Positions 7,881 through 17,384 of a stretch of 64,000 bases of DNA are shown piece after piece. Origin of the DNA: Bacillota bacterium (lineage in GTDB: Bacteria; Bacillota; Limnochordia; Darwinibacteriales; Darwinibacteriaceae); the NCBI GenBank assembly GCA_029776155.1, contig JAKOTU010000023.1:19720-83719 (forward strand), in the 5' to 3' direction. The translations under genes and the position numbers were made by a program. Under the pieces are notes generated by a model. That model was not told the origin of the DNA. It searched no databases and saw nothing but the letters and a program-made list of their open reading frames with translations. The first letter of the stretch is position 1. Each line of letters begins with the position of its first letter.

Positions 7881-9845
7881 GTGGCTAAGAAGCAGGCCCT
7901 AGGCACAGGTAAGACCGTGGAAGCTGCCGTTGAGGCAGCTCTGGCTGAACTTGGTGCAAGTCTCGATCAGGTTGAGGTGGAAATACTCCAGAAGCCCACT
8001 AAGCGGGGCTTTTTGCGGCTTAAGGGCCAGCCCGCCCAGGTGCGGGTTACGCTCAAAGAACACCACAGCCCGCCCCCGGAGGCGGGAACCATCGCGGTGA
8101 TCAACGGGCGGATCCAATACGAACCTCCGCCGCCAGGGGGCACGCCGCCCACCATTGAGTTTGGGCCAGAGCTGCAGGTGTTTTACGAAGGTGAACGGGT
8201 TCACAAAGAAGTGGTGCTCAGCGCAGGTATCGATAGCTTAGAAGTGGTCCTCCCGGACGATGTGGAACCCGAGCTGCATTACGATGTGGTGGTGGATCCC
8301 ACAAAAACCAAGGCGCAGCTGGTGTGGAAACGGACGCCGGGCATCAGCCATCGACTTGCCGACCAAAGCCCGGGGAACCGTCTGCGCCTGCAGCTTGTAA
8401 AAGAAGAAGTGCCCGCGCCCGTTCTTTCGGTGCAGGAAGTGCAGGAGATCGCCGTGACTGCGGGACTAACTTATGGCTTGCGCCTCCACGAGCTGAAACC
8501 TGAGCTGCTCAGTGCGCCCTACGGCAGTTTTGATCTGGCGGTGGGTACGCCTGCCCGCCCCGGCCGCGATGCCTCAGTTAAATATGTGTTCCAGGATGAT
8601 CCCCGGGAAGCTGACCTGGATGCTTTGCGTGTCGACTATTATGAACTGCACGGCACCAGCGGCGTGCCCAAAGGGGCCGTGCTGGCAGTCAAGGATCCTG
8701 GTGAGCCGGGAGTACCTGGCCGGGATGTATACGGGCAGCCAATCCTGCCCCGGCCCGTCAAAGATGTGCAGATTAAGGTGGGGGAGGGGGCGGAGCTCAG
8801 TCCCGACGGTCTCCAGGCCGTGGCCGCAGTTGCCGGCTTGCCTTACCTCCAGGGGGGAGTTATCCGGGTCAAGGAAGTGTTTGAGCTCGCTGGTGATGCT
8901 GATGTTGGCACTGGTAATATCACCATGGAAGGTGATATTATTATACGGGGCAGTGTCTTGGAAAACGTCAAGGTCCAGTCCAGGACAGGCTCCATCATAG
9001 TGCAAGGGTTTGTCAGCGGTGCCGTGCTCCGTACGCGCGGTTCCATTACCGTCGTGCGCAATGTGGTGCGGTCGCGCCTCTACGCGGGTGGAGCATCAGT
9101 GGCCCGCATGAGGCTGCTCAATCTGCTGGAGAAGATCTCAGAACAGCTGGAAGGGCTGATCACCGCCGCCGAATCCATTTCCACGCAGGCTGAACGCATT
9201 TCCTTTGAGAACCTGGTCAAACACTTGGTAGAGCTGAAGTTCTCCGAACTCCCCAAGCACCTCAGAGAACTCAACCGCTTCGCCAAACCACCCCAGGAGG
9301 AGGCGAACGGGGACACGGAAGACGGGGAGTCCCTGTGCGAACTTCTAGATGAAGCGCTCTTTGCCACGGACACCCTGTTTAAGGACGGCCTGGCCCGCCT
9401 GAAAAGGTATCAGCAGACTGTCCACAAAACCAGGGCTAGTTTGGAGGGTGTGGGCATCCTGGAATCCCATGTGCGCGTAGGCTACCTGCAGAACAGCAGG
9501 GTGGAGGCTTCAGGAACGGTTACCGTTACCGGTCAGGGCTGTTTCTACTCCACGGTCCTGGCAGGTGCAGGCTTTTCCGTGGCCAATGGGGTCTTTCGCG
9601 GCGGCAAAGTCACTGTGGATGCGGGGAATGTGACGGCGCGGGAGTTGGGCGGGCCAGCGGGGATTGCCACTACGGTAAACCTGGTCAAGGGAGGGCGCAT
9701 CAGCGCTGGACTAGTGCATCCCAATGTGGTGGTATCCATAGGCGTGCAATCCTACAAATTTGACGAAACGACCCCGCAGGTGAGAGTGTTCCTGCACGAG
9801 GGCATCCTCACGGTCTACAGCGGCCCCAACAAAATTCATGGTTAA
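7881..9845 (+). CDS. fapA: FapA-family (DUF342) polymerising protein with Jag N-terminal domain
   Basis: This is a 654-residue protein with a Jag-N domain at residues 1-55 (KTVEAAVEAALAELG, then TKRGFLRLKG) followed by a long DUF342/FapA region. The latter shows repetitive Gly/Val-rich beta structure (GDIIIRGSV, GSIIVQGFVSG, GSITVVRNV) and a central helical insertion at about 405-530. FapA proteins are beta-helix proteins annotated as flagellar assembly protein A. GTG at 7881 follows AAAGGGGGG. It is 13 bases downstream of cheR. The flagellar context supports a surface or motility role, but the biochemical function is not known. Confidence 0.82.
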   Translation: MAKKQALGTGKTVEAAVEAALAELGASLDQVEVEILQKPTKRGFLRLKGQPAQVRVTLKEHHSPPPEAGTIAVINGRIQYEPPPPGGTPPTIEFGPELQVFYEGERVHKEVVLSAGIDSLEVVLPDDVEPELHYDVVVDPTKTKAQLVWKRTPGISHRLADQSPGNRLRLQLVKEEVPAPVLSVQEVQEIAVTAGLTYGLRLHELKPELLSAPYGSFDLAVGTPARPGRDASVKYVFQDDPREADLDALRVDYYELHGTSGVPKGAVLAVKDPGEPGVPGRDVYGQPILPRPVKDVQIKVGEGAELSPDGLQAVAAVAGLPYLQGGVIRVKEVFELAGDADVGTGNITMEGDIIIRGSVLENVKVQSRTGSIIVQGFVSGAVLRTRGSITVVRNVVRSRLYAGGASVARMRLLNLLEKISEQLEGLITAAESISTQAERISFENLVKHLVELKFSELPKHLRELNRFAKPPQEEANGDTEDGESLCELLDEALFATDTLFKDGLARLKRYQQTVHKTRASLEGVGILESHVRVGYLQNSRVEASGTVTVTGQGCFYSTVLAGAGFSVANGVFRGGKVTVDAGNVTARELGGPAGIATTVNLVKGGRISAGLVHPNVVVSIGVQSYKFDETTPQVRVFLHEGILTVYSGPNKIHG

Positions 9846-9859
9846 AGGAGCAGCAGTTA

Positions 9860-10381
9860 GTGGGCTATTCGAACACGCGGCGCGTGGTCTACTTGGGCCT
9901 GGCAACGGGCCTGGCCATGGCCTTACACATCTTCGAGGGACTTCTTCCCATGCCAACGGACCTCATCGTTCCAGGCTTCAAGTTGGGGCTGGCCAACATT
10001 GTCAGCCTCTATGTGGTGGTCAACTTTGGAACCAGGGATGCGGTGCTCATTTCCATCCTGCGTACTACCTTAGGGTCGCTCATGGCCGGCACTTTTATGA
10101 CCCCCACCTTCTTCTTCAGCTTCGCGGGAGGCGTCACCAGCGCCCTGATCATGGGCCTGGTCTATAAGTATGCCTCGCGGTTTTTCAGCCTTTTGGGCAT
10201 CAGCTTGGTGGGGGCTGTAACCCACAACGTGGCCCAGCTCTTAGTGGCCTCAATAGTCATTGAAACGGTGGGCATTTTTGGTTACCTGCCCTATCTGCTC
10301 TTTTTCGCTTTGCCTACCGGCGCCTTTGTGGGCCTGGTGACGGCCCAAGTGCAGAAGTATTACTCTTTTCGAGAATCTTAA
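9860..10381 (+). CDS. Gx transporter family membrane protein (HepI-like, ECF substrate-component type)
   Basis: This is a 173-residue integral membrane protein with about five hydrophobic segments. The pattern GLATGLAMALHIFEG, then VPGFKLGLANIVSLYVV and LRTTLGSLMAGTFM, is typical of Gx transporter proteins, often labelled heptaprenyl diphosphate synthase component I and related to ECF substrate-binding subunits. GTG at 9860 follows AAAGGAG with good spacing. It is 14 bases behind fapA. The 3' end overlaps the convergent DUF4363 gene by four bases. In many Bacillota this gene neighbours RnfG/ApbE-type genes; none is visible here, so the substrate is unknown. Confidence 0.75.
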   Translation: MGYSNTRRVVYLGLATGLAMALHIFEGLLPMPTDLIVPGFKLGLANIVSLYVVVNFGTRDAVLISILRTTLGSLMAGTFMTPTFFFSFAGGVTSALIMGLVYKYASRFFSLLGISLVGAVTHNVAQLLVASIVIETVGIFGYLPYLLFFALPTGAFVGLVTAQVQKYYSFRES

Positions 10382-10758
10382 AGCACGTTTTGCAGACTGA
10401 GCACTTCCTGTTGACGCAGCTGGAGCAGTTGGATCTCGATCTGGGTGATCTCCGCCAGCGCCGCTCCCTGCTCCTGCGCTTCCAGAAAGGCCTTGAGGCG
10501 GGCCAGATGGAGGGTAACTGTATCCAAATCGTGGTTGTGGATGAAGGGGCTCCACACATCCTTGCATCGTGCCCAGCGCTGCTCAAGTGCAGTAACGTCT
10601 TGCTGCGCCGCAGACCACTGACCATTGCTCACCGCGTTCTTGACCACATTCAGGGAGCGGGAGATCTGGTTGGTGGTTTTTAGAATGGCGCTTTCTAGGT
10701 AGAGCCCGCCCGTGATGATCACAACTAGGATTACGAACATGGCAAGCCACAGCTTCAT
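10378..10758 (-). CDS. DUF4363 family small membrane-anchored protein
   Basis: The product is 126 residues with one N-terminal membrane segment (LWLAMFVILVVIITGGLYL) followed by a helical, Gln/Leu-rich outer domain rich in heptad-like repeats. This architecture matches DUF4363, whose members are usually encoded directly behind a DUF421 gene, as here (20 bases). The topology predicts an extracytoplasmic coiled-coil. The function is unknown; in spore formers the pair is often co-conserved. Confidence 0.75.
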   Translation of the reverse strand: MKLWLAMFVILVVIITGGLYLESAILKTTNQISRSLNVVKNAVSNGQWSAAQQDVTALEQRWARCKDVWSPFIHNHDLDTVTLHLARLKAFLEAQEQGAALAEITQIEIQLLQLRQQEVLSLQNVL

Positions 10759-10778
10759 GGTGTTCCTGGGCCCCTCCT

Positions 10779-11471
10779 TTATGGTTTTCTGCGCCGAGGA
10801 CGCTCTTTGCGCTGGACAAAGAGTTCCCCTGTGGTACTAAGCGTGGCGATGAGAATCTCCGCGGGATCCTTAGCTCCATATTTTTCCAGCTCTGTGCGGA
10901 GCCAGCCTTCACTGAGCTGCGCTTTTTCCAGTTCCCTGTGCATCACCTGGCCATCTAAGATCAGGATCAGGGGCAGACCTTCATACCTGGTTTCCAGCTG
11001 CAGGTCTTGGGGAGTTACTGGTCTGGCCTGGGATTTGAGGAGCACGCTTAAATCGCCGCTGGTTTCCAGAACCGCATACTCCACATCAGCCAGGTTAAAC
11101 ACCGCATTCAGGCGCAGCTGTTCCAGGAGTTCATGGAGATTGTACCTGGCTTTGCGCATCTCCGCCTCCTGGATGACGCCATTGGCAATGATGATGCTGT
11201 ATTCACCATCCAAAAGGGAGCGAAACCACAGGGACTTGAGGCTTAGAACACTGAAAGTGACCTGGATAAACAGCAGGGTCAAAATGGCGATAACGCCGTT
11301 GATGAGGGGTATGTCCCGGTCCTGCATGGGAATGACAGCAAGTTCGGCGATCATAATGGCTATCACCAGCTCAAAGGGCTCAAGCTGGGCAATCTGCCTC
11401 TTACCCATGAGGCGCATGGTGATCATAACTAGAGTATAGAGGATCACTGTGCGGGCTAAGGTGATGAGCAT
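10779..11471 (-). CDS. DUF421 (YetF-like) membrane protein
   Basis: The 230-residue protein has three N-terminal membrane helices containing the family landmarks MGKRQIAQLEPFELV and IMIAELAVIPM, followed by a cytosolic DUF421 domain with the conserved GVIQEAEMRKARYNLHEL stretch. Family members related to YetF are linked to the spore envelope and stress, but no enzymatic role is established. ATG follows a clear GGAGGG. It is co-transcribed with the DUF4363 gene and runs divergently from miaB across a 150-base gap. Confidence 0.85.
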   Translation of the reverse strand: MLITLARTVILYTLVMITMRLMGKRQIAQLEPFELVIAIMIAELAVIPMQDRDIPLINGVIAILTLLFIQVTFSVLSLKSLWFRSLLDGEYSIIIANGVIQEAEMRKARYNLHELLEQLRLNAVFNLADVEYAVLETSGDLSVLLKSQARPVTPQDLQLETRYEGLPLILILDGQVMHRELEKAQLSEGWLRTELEKYGAKDPAEILIATLSTTGELFVQRKERPRRRKP

Positions 11472-11552
11472 GGAAACCCTCCCTAGCCCTAATTATGCCC
11501 AGGGATGGATAAAGCATACTGGGCTGGGCGGTTGCTTTTTTCCGGCCCCGCC

Positions 11553-11581
11553 TGGTCAAGCAGGGAGAGTAATAGTATAAT
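11553..11581 (+). promoter_or_regulatory. Probable sigma-A promoter of the miaB-mutS-mutL operon
   Basis: TATAAT at 11576-11581 is preceded after exactly 17 bases by TGGTCA at 11553-11558, which matches four of six positions of TTGACA. It lies 38 bases before the miaB ATG, in the divergent gap with the DUF421 gene, and no closer alternative is visible. Confidence 0.65.
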
Positions 11582-11618
11582 TAGGGGGGCACTTACTATA
11601 TTCAAAGGAGTAGCTGCC

Positions 11619-12953
11619 ATGAAGAAATTCTACTTGCGAACCATGGGGTGTCAGATGAACGACCACGACTCGGAGGTAATCCGGGGTCTGCTGCTGTCCC
11701 AGGGCTACCTGGAGACGGACGCGGCCGAGGAGGCCGATTTGATCCTGTACAACACCTGCTGCGTGCGGGAGAACCCCGAACGTAAGGTATACGGCAATAT
11801 GGCCAATTATAAGCGCCTGAAAGAGGCCAACCCCCGCCTGATTATTGGGATCTGCGGCTGCATGACCCAGCAGAAGGGGGAACTGCAGAACATTTTGGAG
11901 CAGCTGCCCCATGTGGATCTCATTTTCGGCACCCATAATATCCATCGCCTGCCCGAGCTTCTGTCCCGGGCCGAAGGCGGCGAGCGGGTAGTGGAAGTCT
12001 GGGACGAAGCTCCTTACAAGGAGGAAGGGCAGGACTTTAGGGAAAGCCTTCCCGTGGAGCGCAGCCATAGGCTGAAGGCCTTCGTGAACATCATCTACGG
12101 CTGCACCAACTTTTGCACCTACTGCATCGTACCCTATGTGCGGGGCAAAGAGCACAGCCGCTTGCCCGAATCCATCATCACAGAGGTATCCGGCCTGGTG
12201 GAGGCGGGGTACAGAGAAGTGACCCTCCTCGGTCAAAACGTGAATGCCTATGGGAAGGATCTGTCTATTGACACCTCCTTCAGCAAACTCTTAGCTGACC
12301 TGAATGCCATTGAAGGTCTGGCCCGCATCCGCTTTACCACCAGCCACCCCCGGGATATGGGGCCCGATCTCATCGAGGCCCTGGCCAACTTGGATAAAGT
12401 GTGCGAACACCTGCACCTGCCCGTGCAGGCGGGAAGCAGCAGGGTCTTACGCCGCATGAACAGGGGCTACACCAGGGAGCAATACTTGGATCTGGTGTCC
12501 AGGGTGCGCGCCGCTGTTCCGGGTATTGCCTTGACCACAGATATCATCGTGGGTTTCCCCGGGGAGACGGACGAGGACTTCGAGGAAACCCTCAGTTTAG
12601 TGGAGGAAGTACGCTTTGACTCTGCCTTCACCTTCATCTACTCCCCCCGGGAAGGAACGCCAGCAGCGCGCTTTCCCGATCAGGTTCCGGAGGAGGTCAA
12701 GAAAGAGCGCATCTACCGCTTAATCGAGCTGCAGAACAAGATTAGCTCAGAGTACATCCAGAGCCTGGTCGGTACCGAGCAGGAAGTGTTGGTGGAAGGC
12801 ACTGATGCTCAGGGACTGGTGGGCAGAACGCGCACCAATCGGCAGGTGCATTTCGCAGGAGGGGAGGAGCTCCTAGGCGAATTAGTTACCGTGGAGATAA
12901 CCGAGGCTGGTACGTGGACCCTCCGGGGCAAGGTCGTGCAGCCCAAGGCCTAG
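11619..12953 (+). CDS. miaB: tRNA-2-methylthio-N6-dimethylallyladenosine synthase MiaB
   Basis: MiaB is a radical-SAM methylthiotransferase that adds the 2-methylthio group to i6A37 of tRNAs. The N-terminal UPF0004 domain supplies three cysteines (MGCQMN, NTCCVREN, CGCMTQ) for the auxiliary cluster. The radical-SAM CxxxCxxC is in YGCTNFCTYC, and a TRAM domain closes the 444-residue protein. ATG at 11619 follows AAAGGAG; the frame extends upstream but has no ribosome binding site there. Its partner miaA, which makes the i6A substrate, is encoded three genes downstream in the same run. Confidence 0.96.
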   Translation: MKKFYLRTMGCQMNDHDSEVIRGLLLSQGYLETDAAEEADLILYNTCCVRENPERKVYGNMANYKRLKEANPRLIIGICGCMTQQKGELQNILEQLPHVDLIFGTHNIHRLPELLSRAEGGERVVEVWDEAPYKEEGQDFRESLPVERSHRLKAFVNIIYGCTNFCTYCIVPYVRGKEHSRLPESIITEVSGLVEAGYREVTLLGQNVNAYGKDLSIDTSFSKLLADLNAIEGLARIRFTTSHPRDMGPDLIEALANLDKVCEHLHLPVQAGSSRVLRRMNRGYTREQYLDLVSRVRAAVPGIALTTDIIVGFPGETDEDFEETLSLVEEVRFDSAFTFIYSPREGTPAARFPDQVPEEVKKERIYRLIELQNKISSEYIQSLVGTEQEVLVEGTDAQGLVGRTRTNRQVHFAGGEELLGELVTVEITEAGTWTLRGKVVQPKA

Positions 12954-12969
12954 TGGGAGGTGGTGCGCC

Positions 12970-15582
12970 CTGAAACTGACGCCCATGATGCAGCAGTACT
13001 ATGACATCAAAAGGCAGTATCCCGACAGCATCCTCTTTTTCAGGTTGGGCGACTTCTACGAAATGTTTGGCGAAGATGCCAAGGTGGCCTCAAGGATCTT
13101 GGAGATCGCTTTAACGTCCCGGGAAGCCGGTCCCCAAGGCAGGATTCCCATGTGCGGGGTACCTTATCACGCCGTAGATGGTTACCTGGAGAAGCTAGTG
13201 CGCAGTGGTTTCAAAGTGGCCATCTGTGAACAGCTGGAGGATCCAAGGCAGGCCAAAGGCGTGGTGAAAAGGGACGTGATCAGGGTGGTCACCCCGGGAA
13301 CCTTCATCGAAGGCAACCTGGAAGGGGGAGAAAACCAGTTTCTAGCGGCCCTCCACGGCGAAGCAGAGATATGGGGACTGGCCTCCCTGGACCTATCCAC
13401 AGGCCAGTTTATGACTGTCTCCACAAGCAGCTTCAGCAAACTAAGCGATGAGCTGAACAAGCTTAAGCCCGCGGAAATCCTGCTTACGCCCGCCTTTCCT
13501 CAGCGGCGGGACGTGGAGAGCTTGGCGGTCCATGTGGGGGCAGTGGTGAGTGTGGTAGAGACGGGCCCCAGCAGCCTCGCCCAAGCCAGTGAACTTCTCC
13601 TTCGGCACTTCGGCGTCGGCTCCTTGAACGTCTTTGGCCTGAGAAATGCCGCGGAGATCCAAGCCGCAGGCTTGGCCCTGCACTACGTCCAAGATACCCA
13701 GCGGGGCCTTTTAAGTCACATCCGTACTGTGCAGAGTTACAAACTGGAGGAATACCTCCAGATTGACGGCCACAGCAGCCGCAACCTGGAACTCACCCAG
13801 ACCATCAGAGAAGGGAAAAAGGCCGGTTCACTGCTGGGCATACTCGACCATACTGTAACCAGCATGGGGGCGCGCCTGCTCAAGGCATATCTAGAAAAAC
13901 CCCTTTTAGATCTAGAGGCCATCCAAGCCAGGCACGATGCGGTGGAAACTCTCCTGGAAAACACCGCCCTGCGTCTGGAACTGGCAGAGCTGCTCGAGGA
14001 AGTGTATGATCTGGAAAGGCTGCTGAGCAGGCTGGTCACCGGCCGAGGCAACGCCCGGGATCTGCGGGCCTTAGCCGCATCACTCAATCAGATCCCGGCC
14101 ATCCAAAGCTTGGTGTCCCAGGTAGAAACGCCGCTCTTGGCCCAATTGGTCGAGAGGCTCAATCCCTTAAGTGAGTTTGTGCAGCTGGTTGAGTCTGCCA
14201 TCGTGGCTGAGCCGCCCATTACCCTGCGCGAGGGCAACCTGATCAAGGAAGGCTACCACGAAGAATTGGACAAACTGCGCAGGGCACGGAGCAGCGGCAG
14301 AGAATGGATCAAAAACCTGGAAGCGGCAGAACGGGAGCGCACTGGGATCAAGTCCCTAAAGGTGGGCTTTAATCGCGTTTTTGGTTATTATATCGAAGTG
14401 ACCAATCCCAACGCGCACCTAGTTCCCCCGGACTACCAGCGCAAACAGACCCTGGCCAACGCGGAGCGCTACATCACCCCTGAACTGAAAGAGCAGGAAG
14501 CGCTGGTTCTAGGGGCAGATGAACGCATTAAGGAGCTTGAATACGAGCTGTTTTTGGACATCCGCCAGCAAGTGCTCCACCACGTCCAAGCCATTCAAGA
14601 AAACGCCCACGTCCTGGCCACCTTGGATGTGCTCCAAAGCCTGGCCGCGGCCGCGCTCCAACACAACTTCGTGCGTCCCCGCATGACGGACGGGGTGAAC
14701 ATGGACATCCGCGGCGGGCGGCATCCAGTGATTGAGGCTGCATCGGGACGCTTTGTGCCCAATGATGTCTGCTTCGATGAGAAACAGCAGGTGATCCTAC
14801 TCACCGGGCCCAATATGGCAGGGAAAAGCACCTACCTGCGGCAGGTCGCCTTGATTGTGATCATGGCCCAGATGGGCAGCTTTATCCCCGCAGACTATGG
14901 GGAGATAGGCCTGGTGGACCGCATTTTCACCAGGATCGGCGCCAGCGATGACTTAAGCACGGGTCAGAGCACTTTCATGGTAGAGATGATTGAAACGGCC
15001 GAACTGCTGCTCAACGCCACTAGAAGGTCCCTGATCATCCTGGATGAGCTGGGCCGGGGAACCAGTACCTTTGACGGCATGGCCATCGCCCAAGCGGTAA
15101 TCGAGTATGTCCACGATAAAGTCAGGGCGCGCACCCTCTTTTCCACCCATTTCCATGAGCTCACTGCGCTGGAATACCGCCTGAAACGCCTGCGCAGTTA
15201 CCGTATGGAAGTGGAGGAAAAGGATGGTGAGATCTTTTTCCTGCACCGGGTGGCGCCGGGCAGTACAGACCGCAGCTACGGGATTAACGTGGCCCGCATG
15301 GCGGGGGTGCCGCTCCCGGTGATCAAGCGCTCCATGGAGCTCCTGGAGGAGCTGGAAACCAGGGGACAGGGCCCTCTGCAGCTGGACCTGTTTAAGACCT
15401 TGGATTACGACACTTCCGCATTGGAGGTGGCACCTTCCAGGGAGGGGACCTCCAGCGCGTTGGAAACCGAGCTTTTGGAACTGGACCTGAACAGCATAAC
15501 GCCCCTGGAAGCCCTGCAGAAGCTCGTGGTCTGGCAGGGTAGACTGCGTGGAAAGGCGGATGATGCTAGTGGCCCAGATTAA
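12970..15582 (+). CDS. mutS: DNA mismatch repair protein MutS
   Basis: MutS recognises mismatches and recruits MutL. The mismatch-binding domain has the Phe-X-Glu element in GDFYEMFGEDA. The C-terminal ATPase has Walker A GPNMAGKSTYLRQ, the DELGRGTSTFDG signature and STHFHEL. Start: the first ATG in frame (12985) lies 24 bases from the ribosome binding site GGGAGGTGG, too far. The in-frame CTG at 12970 is nine bases from it and gives the family-typical N-terminus KLTPMMQQYY, so CTG initiation is inferred (870 residues). It overlaps mutL by 20 bases. Confidence 0.95.
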   Translation: MKLTPMMQQYYDIKRQYPDSILFFRLGDFYEMFGEDAKVASRILEIALTSREAGPQGRIPMCGVPYHAVDGYLEKLVRSGFKVAICEQLEDPRQAKGVVKRDVIRVVTPGTFIEGNLEGGENQFLAALHGEAEIWGLASLDLSTGQFMTVSTSSFSKLSDELNKLKPAEILLTPAFPQRRDVESLAVHVGAVVSVVETGPSSLAQASELLLRHFGVGSLNVFGLRNAAEIQAAGLALHYVQDTQRGLLSHIRTVQSYKLEEYLQIDGHSSRNLELTQTIREGKKAGSLLGILDHTVTSMGARLLKAYLEKPLLDLEAIQARHDAVETLLENTALRLELAELLEEVYDLERLLSRLVTGRGNARDLRALAASLNQIPAIQSLVSQVETPLLAQLVERLNPLSEFVQLVESAIVAEPPITLREGNLIKEGYHEELDKLRRARSSGREWIKNLEAAERERTGIKSLKVGFNRVFGYYIEVTNPNAHLVPPDYQRKQTLANAERYITPELKEQEALVLGADERIKELEYELFLDIRQQVLHHVQAIQENAHVLATLDVLQSLAAAALQHNFVRPRMTDGVNMDIRGGRHPVIEAASGRFVPNDVCFDEKQQVILLTGPNMAGKSTYLRQVALIVIMAQMGSFIPADYGEIGLVDRIFTRIGASDDLSTGQSTFMVEMIETAELLLNATRRSLIILDELGRGTSTFDGMAIAQAVIEYVHDKVRARTLFSTHFHELTALEYRLKRLRSYRMEVEEKDGEIFFLHRVAPGSTDRSYGINVARMAGVPLPVIKRSMELLEELETRGQGPLQLDLFKTLDYDTSALEVAPSREGTSSALETELLELDLNSITPLEALQKLVVWQGRLRGKADDASGPD

Positions 15583-17374
15583 GGTTCTGCCCCCCGAAGT
15601 GGCACAGAAAATCGCCGCGGGCGAGGTGATCGAGCGGCCCGCCTCGGTAGTGAAGGAGCTGGTAGAGAACTCCATCGACGCTGCCGCCACCCAGATTACC
15701 ATCGAGATCAGGGGCGCTGGATTGGAGCTCATCCGCGTCCAGGATAACGGGGCGGGGATTGCCAAAGAAGATCTGCGCCTGGCCTTTGAACCCCATGCCA
15801 CCAGCAAGATCTCTGAGGTGGGGGATCTGTTCGCCCTGTACACCTTGGGCTTCCGCGGGGAAGCACTGCCCAGTATTGCCAGCGTTTCCCGTCTGACCCT
15901 CTACAGCCGGCCGCCGGAACAGCACAGCGGTTACAAGATCTTCAATGTTGGGGAAGAGTTCGCCATTGAACCAGTGGGCACTCCCCCCGGTACCACGGTG
16001 GAAGTGCGCGACTTGTTTTACAACGTCCCCGCAAGGCTCAAGTTCTTGAAATCGCCCACGGCGGAACGCCGCAGGGTAGTAGACCTGGTCACCAAGCTGG
16101 CCTTGGCCCACCCGCACATCGCCTTTCGCCTACAGGTAGAGGGGAAGGTGTCGCTGGTGACGCCAGGCAGCGGTCTGCTGTTGGACAGTATCCTGCTCAT
16201 CGAAGGAAACGAAGCGCAAAAACAACTCATCAATCTCTCCGCCACTACCTCCTGGGGCGCAATTCGCGGCTATCTAGGATCACCCCAGCTGGCCAAGGGT
16301 AACCGCAGCGGCCAAATCTTCATTGTCAACGGAAGAGTAATTGAGAACCACACCCTGCGGGCTGCCCTGGAAAAGGGCTACGAGGGGTTTTTGCCCCAGC
16401 GTGCTTTTCCCTGGGCCGTGTTGGTACTGGAGATGCAGCCTGAACTCGTGGACTGCAATGTGCACCCCGCCAAACTGGAGGTACGCTTCTCGGCTGAGCA
16501 GGCCGTCTTTAACGATACCTGGCAGGCGGTACGTTCAGCCCTGACTGCCAAGAACATGGCTCCCAAGTTAACCCAGAGACCAGCCGAAGCCTCCCGGCCC
16601 AAGGCGGCTAAACCGGCCGTACAGGCCATGCTGCGCTGGCAGCCAGAGACATGGGAGTACATGGACCAGGTCCTCAGGGAGCACAAGCCCCGAGGCAGCT
16701 GGTCCGAAGTTCGTGCCGCCCAGCCTGTTGACGCAGCTGTCCCCGCCCAGGTGCAGAAACCGGCCGGGGAGGATCTGGAAGTCGGAAATGCCGAAGAAGT
16801 TCGCCAGATGCTGCGTAGTGGGCGGATAATCGGCCAGCTTCACCAAGCTTACATCCTTTTGGAGACGCCCAAAGGCTTGTGGATCTTGGATCAGCATATC
16901 GTGCATGAACGCATTTTGGTGGAGAGGTTCCAGCACGATTGGAGCCAGGCTGCCATTAAGGTGCAGGAAATCCTCCCCGAGCATCTGGAGTTCACACCTG
17001 GCGAGGCGCTGCTCGTTTCCGAATCCCTGGAGCTTTTGGCCGAATTCGGAGTGGAACTAGAACCCTTTGGCGGCAGCAGCTTTATCCTGCGTGCGGTGCC
17101 CAGTTTTCTGGCCCACAGCCCAGGCAGCTGGAAAGGGGAGATTTTGGAGATCGCCCAAAATGCCCAGAAAACTACTTACAGTAAAGAGCAGGCCCTAATT
17201 ACCCTGGCCTGCAAAGGGGCCATAAAAGCTGGCCAGTTTTTGGAAGAACGGGAGATGCGGGCGCTCCTGGATAGCCTGGCTCAGACGAAAAACCCCTTTA
17301 CTTGCCCCCATGGCCGCCCCATCATGGTGCGGTTGGAAACGGAGGAACTCCTCCGTAGGTTCGGGAGAACATAG
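15563..17374 (+). CDS. mutL: DNA mismatch repair protein MutL (endonuclease type)
   Basis: This is a GHKL ATPase that couples MutS to strand incision. The N-terminal domain has ELVENSIDA, DNGAGI, TLGFRGEAL and the FLKSPTAE region. A low-complexity linker lies at about 330-415. The C-terminal domain retains the metal-binding endonuclease motif as DQHIVHERILVE, plus ACKGAIKAG and CPHGRP, so the protein should nick DNA itself, as expected in organisms without MutH. ATG at 15563 or 15560, both behind GAAAGG, is inside the end of mutS, implying coupled translation. Confidence 0.95.
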   Translation: MLVAQIKVLPPEVAQKIAAGEVIERPASVVKELVENSIDAAATQITIEIRGAGLELIRVQDNGAGIAKEDLRLAFEPHATSKISEVGDLFALYTLGFRGEALPSIASVSRLTLYSRPPEQHSGYKIFNVGEEFAIEPVGTPPGTTVEVRDLFYNVPARLKFLKSPTAERRRVVDLVTKLALAHPHIAFRLQVEGKVSLVTPGSGLLLDSILLIEGNEAQKQLINLSATTSWGAIRGYLGSPQLAKGNRSGQIFIVNGRVIENHTLRAALEKGYEGFLPQRAFPWAVLVLEMQPELVDCNVHPAKLEVRFSAEQAVFNDTWQAVRSALTAKNMAPKLTQRPAEASRPKAAKPAVQAMLRWQPETWEYMDQVLREHKPRGSWSEVRAAQPVDAAVPAQVQKPAGEDLEVGNAEEVRQMLRSGRIIGQLHQAYILLETPKGLWILDQHIVHERILVERFQHDWSQAAIKVQEILPEHLEFTPGEALLVSESLELLAEFGVELEPFGGSSFILRAVPSFLAHSPGSWKGEILEIAQNAQKTTYSKEQALITLACKGAIKAGQFLEEREMRALLDSLAQTKNPFTCPHGRPIMVRLETEELLRRFGRT

Positions 17375-17384
17375 GAGGGATCAG

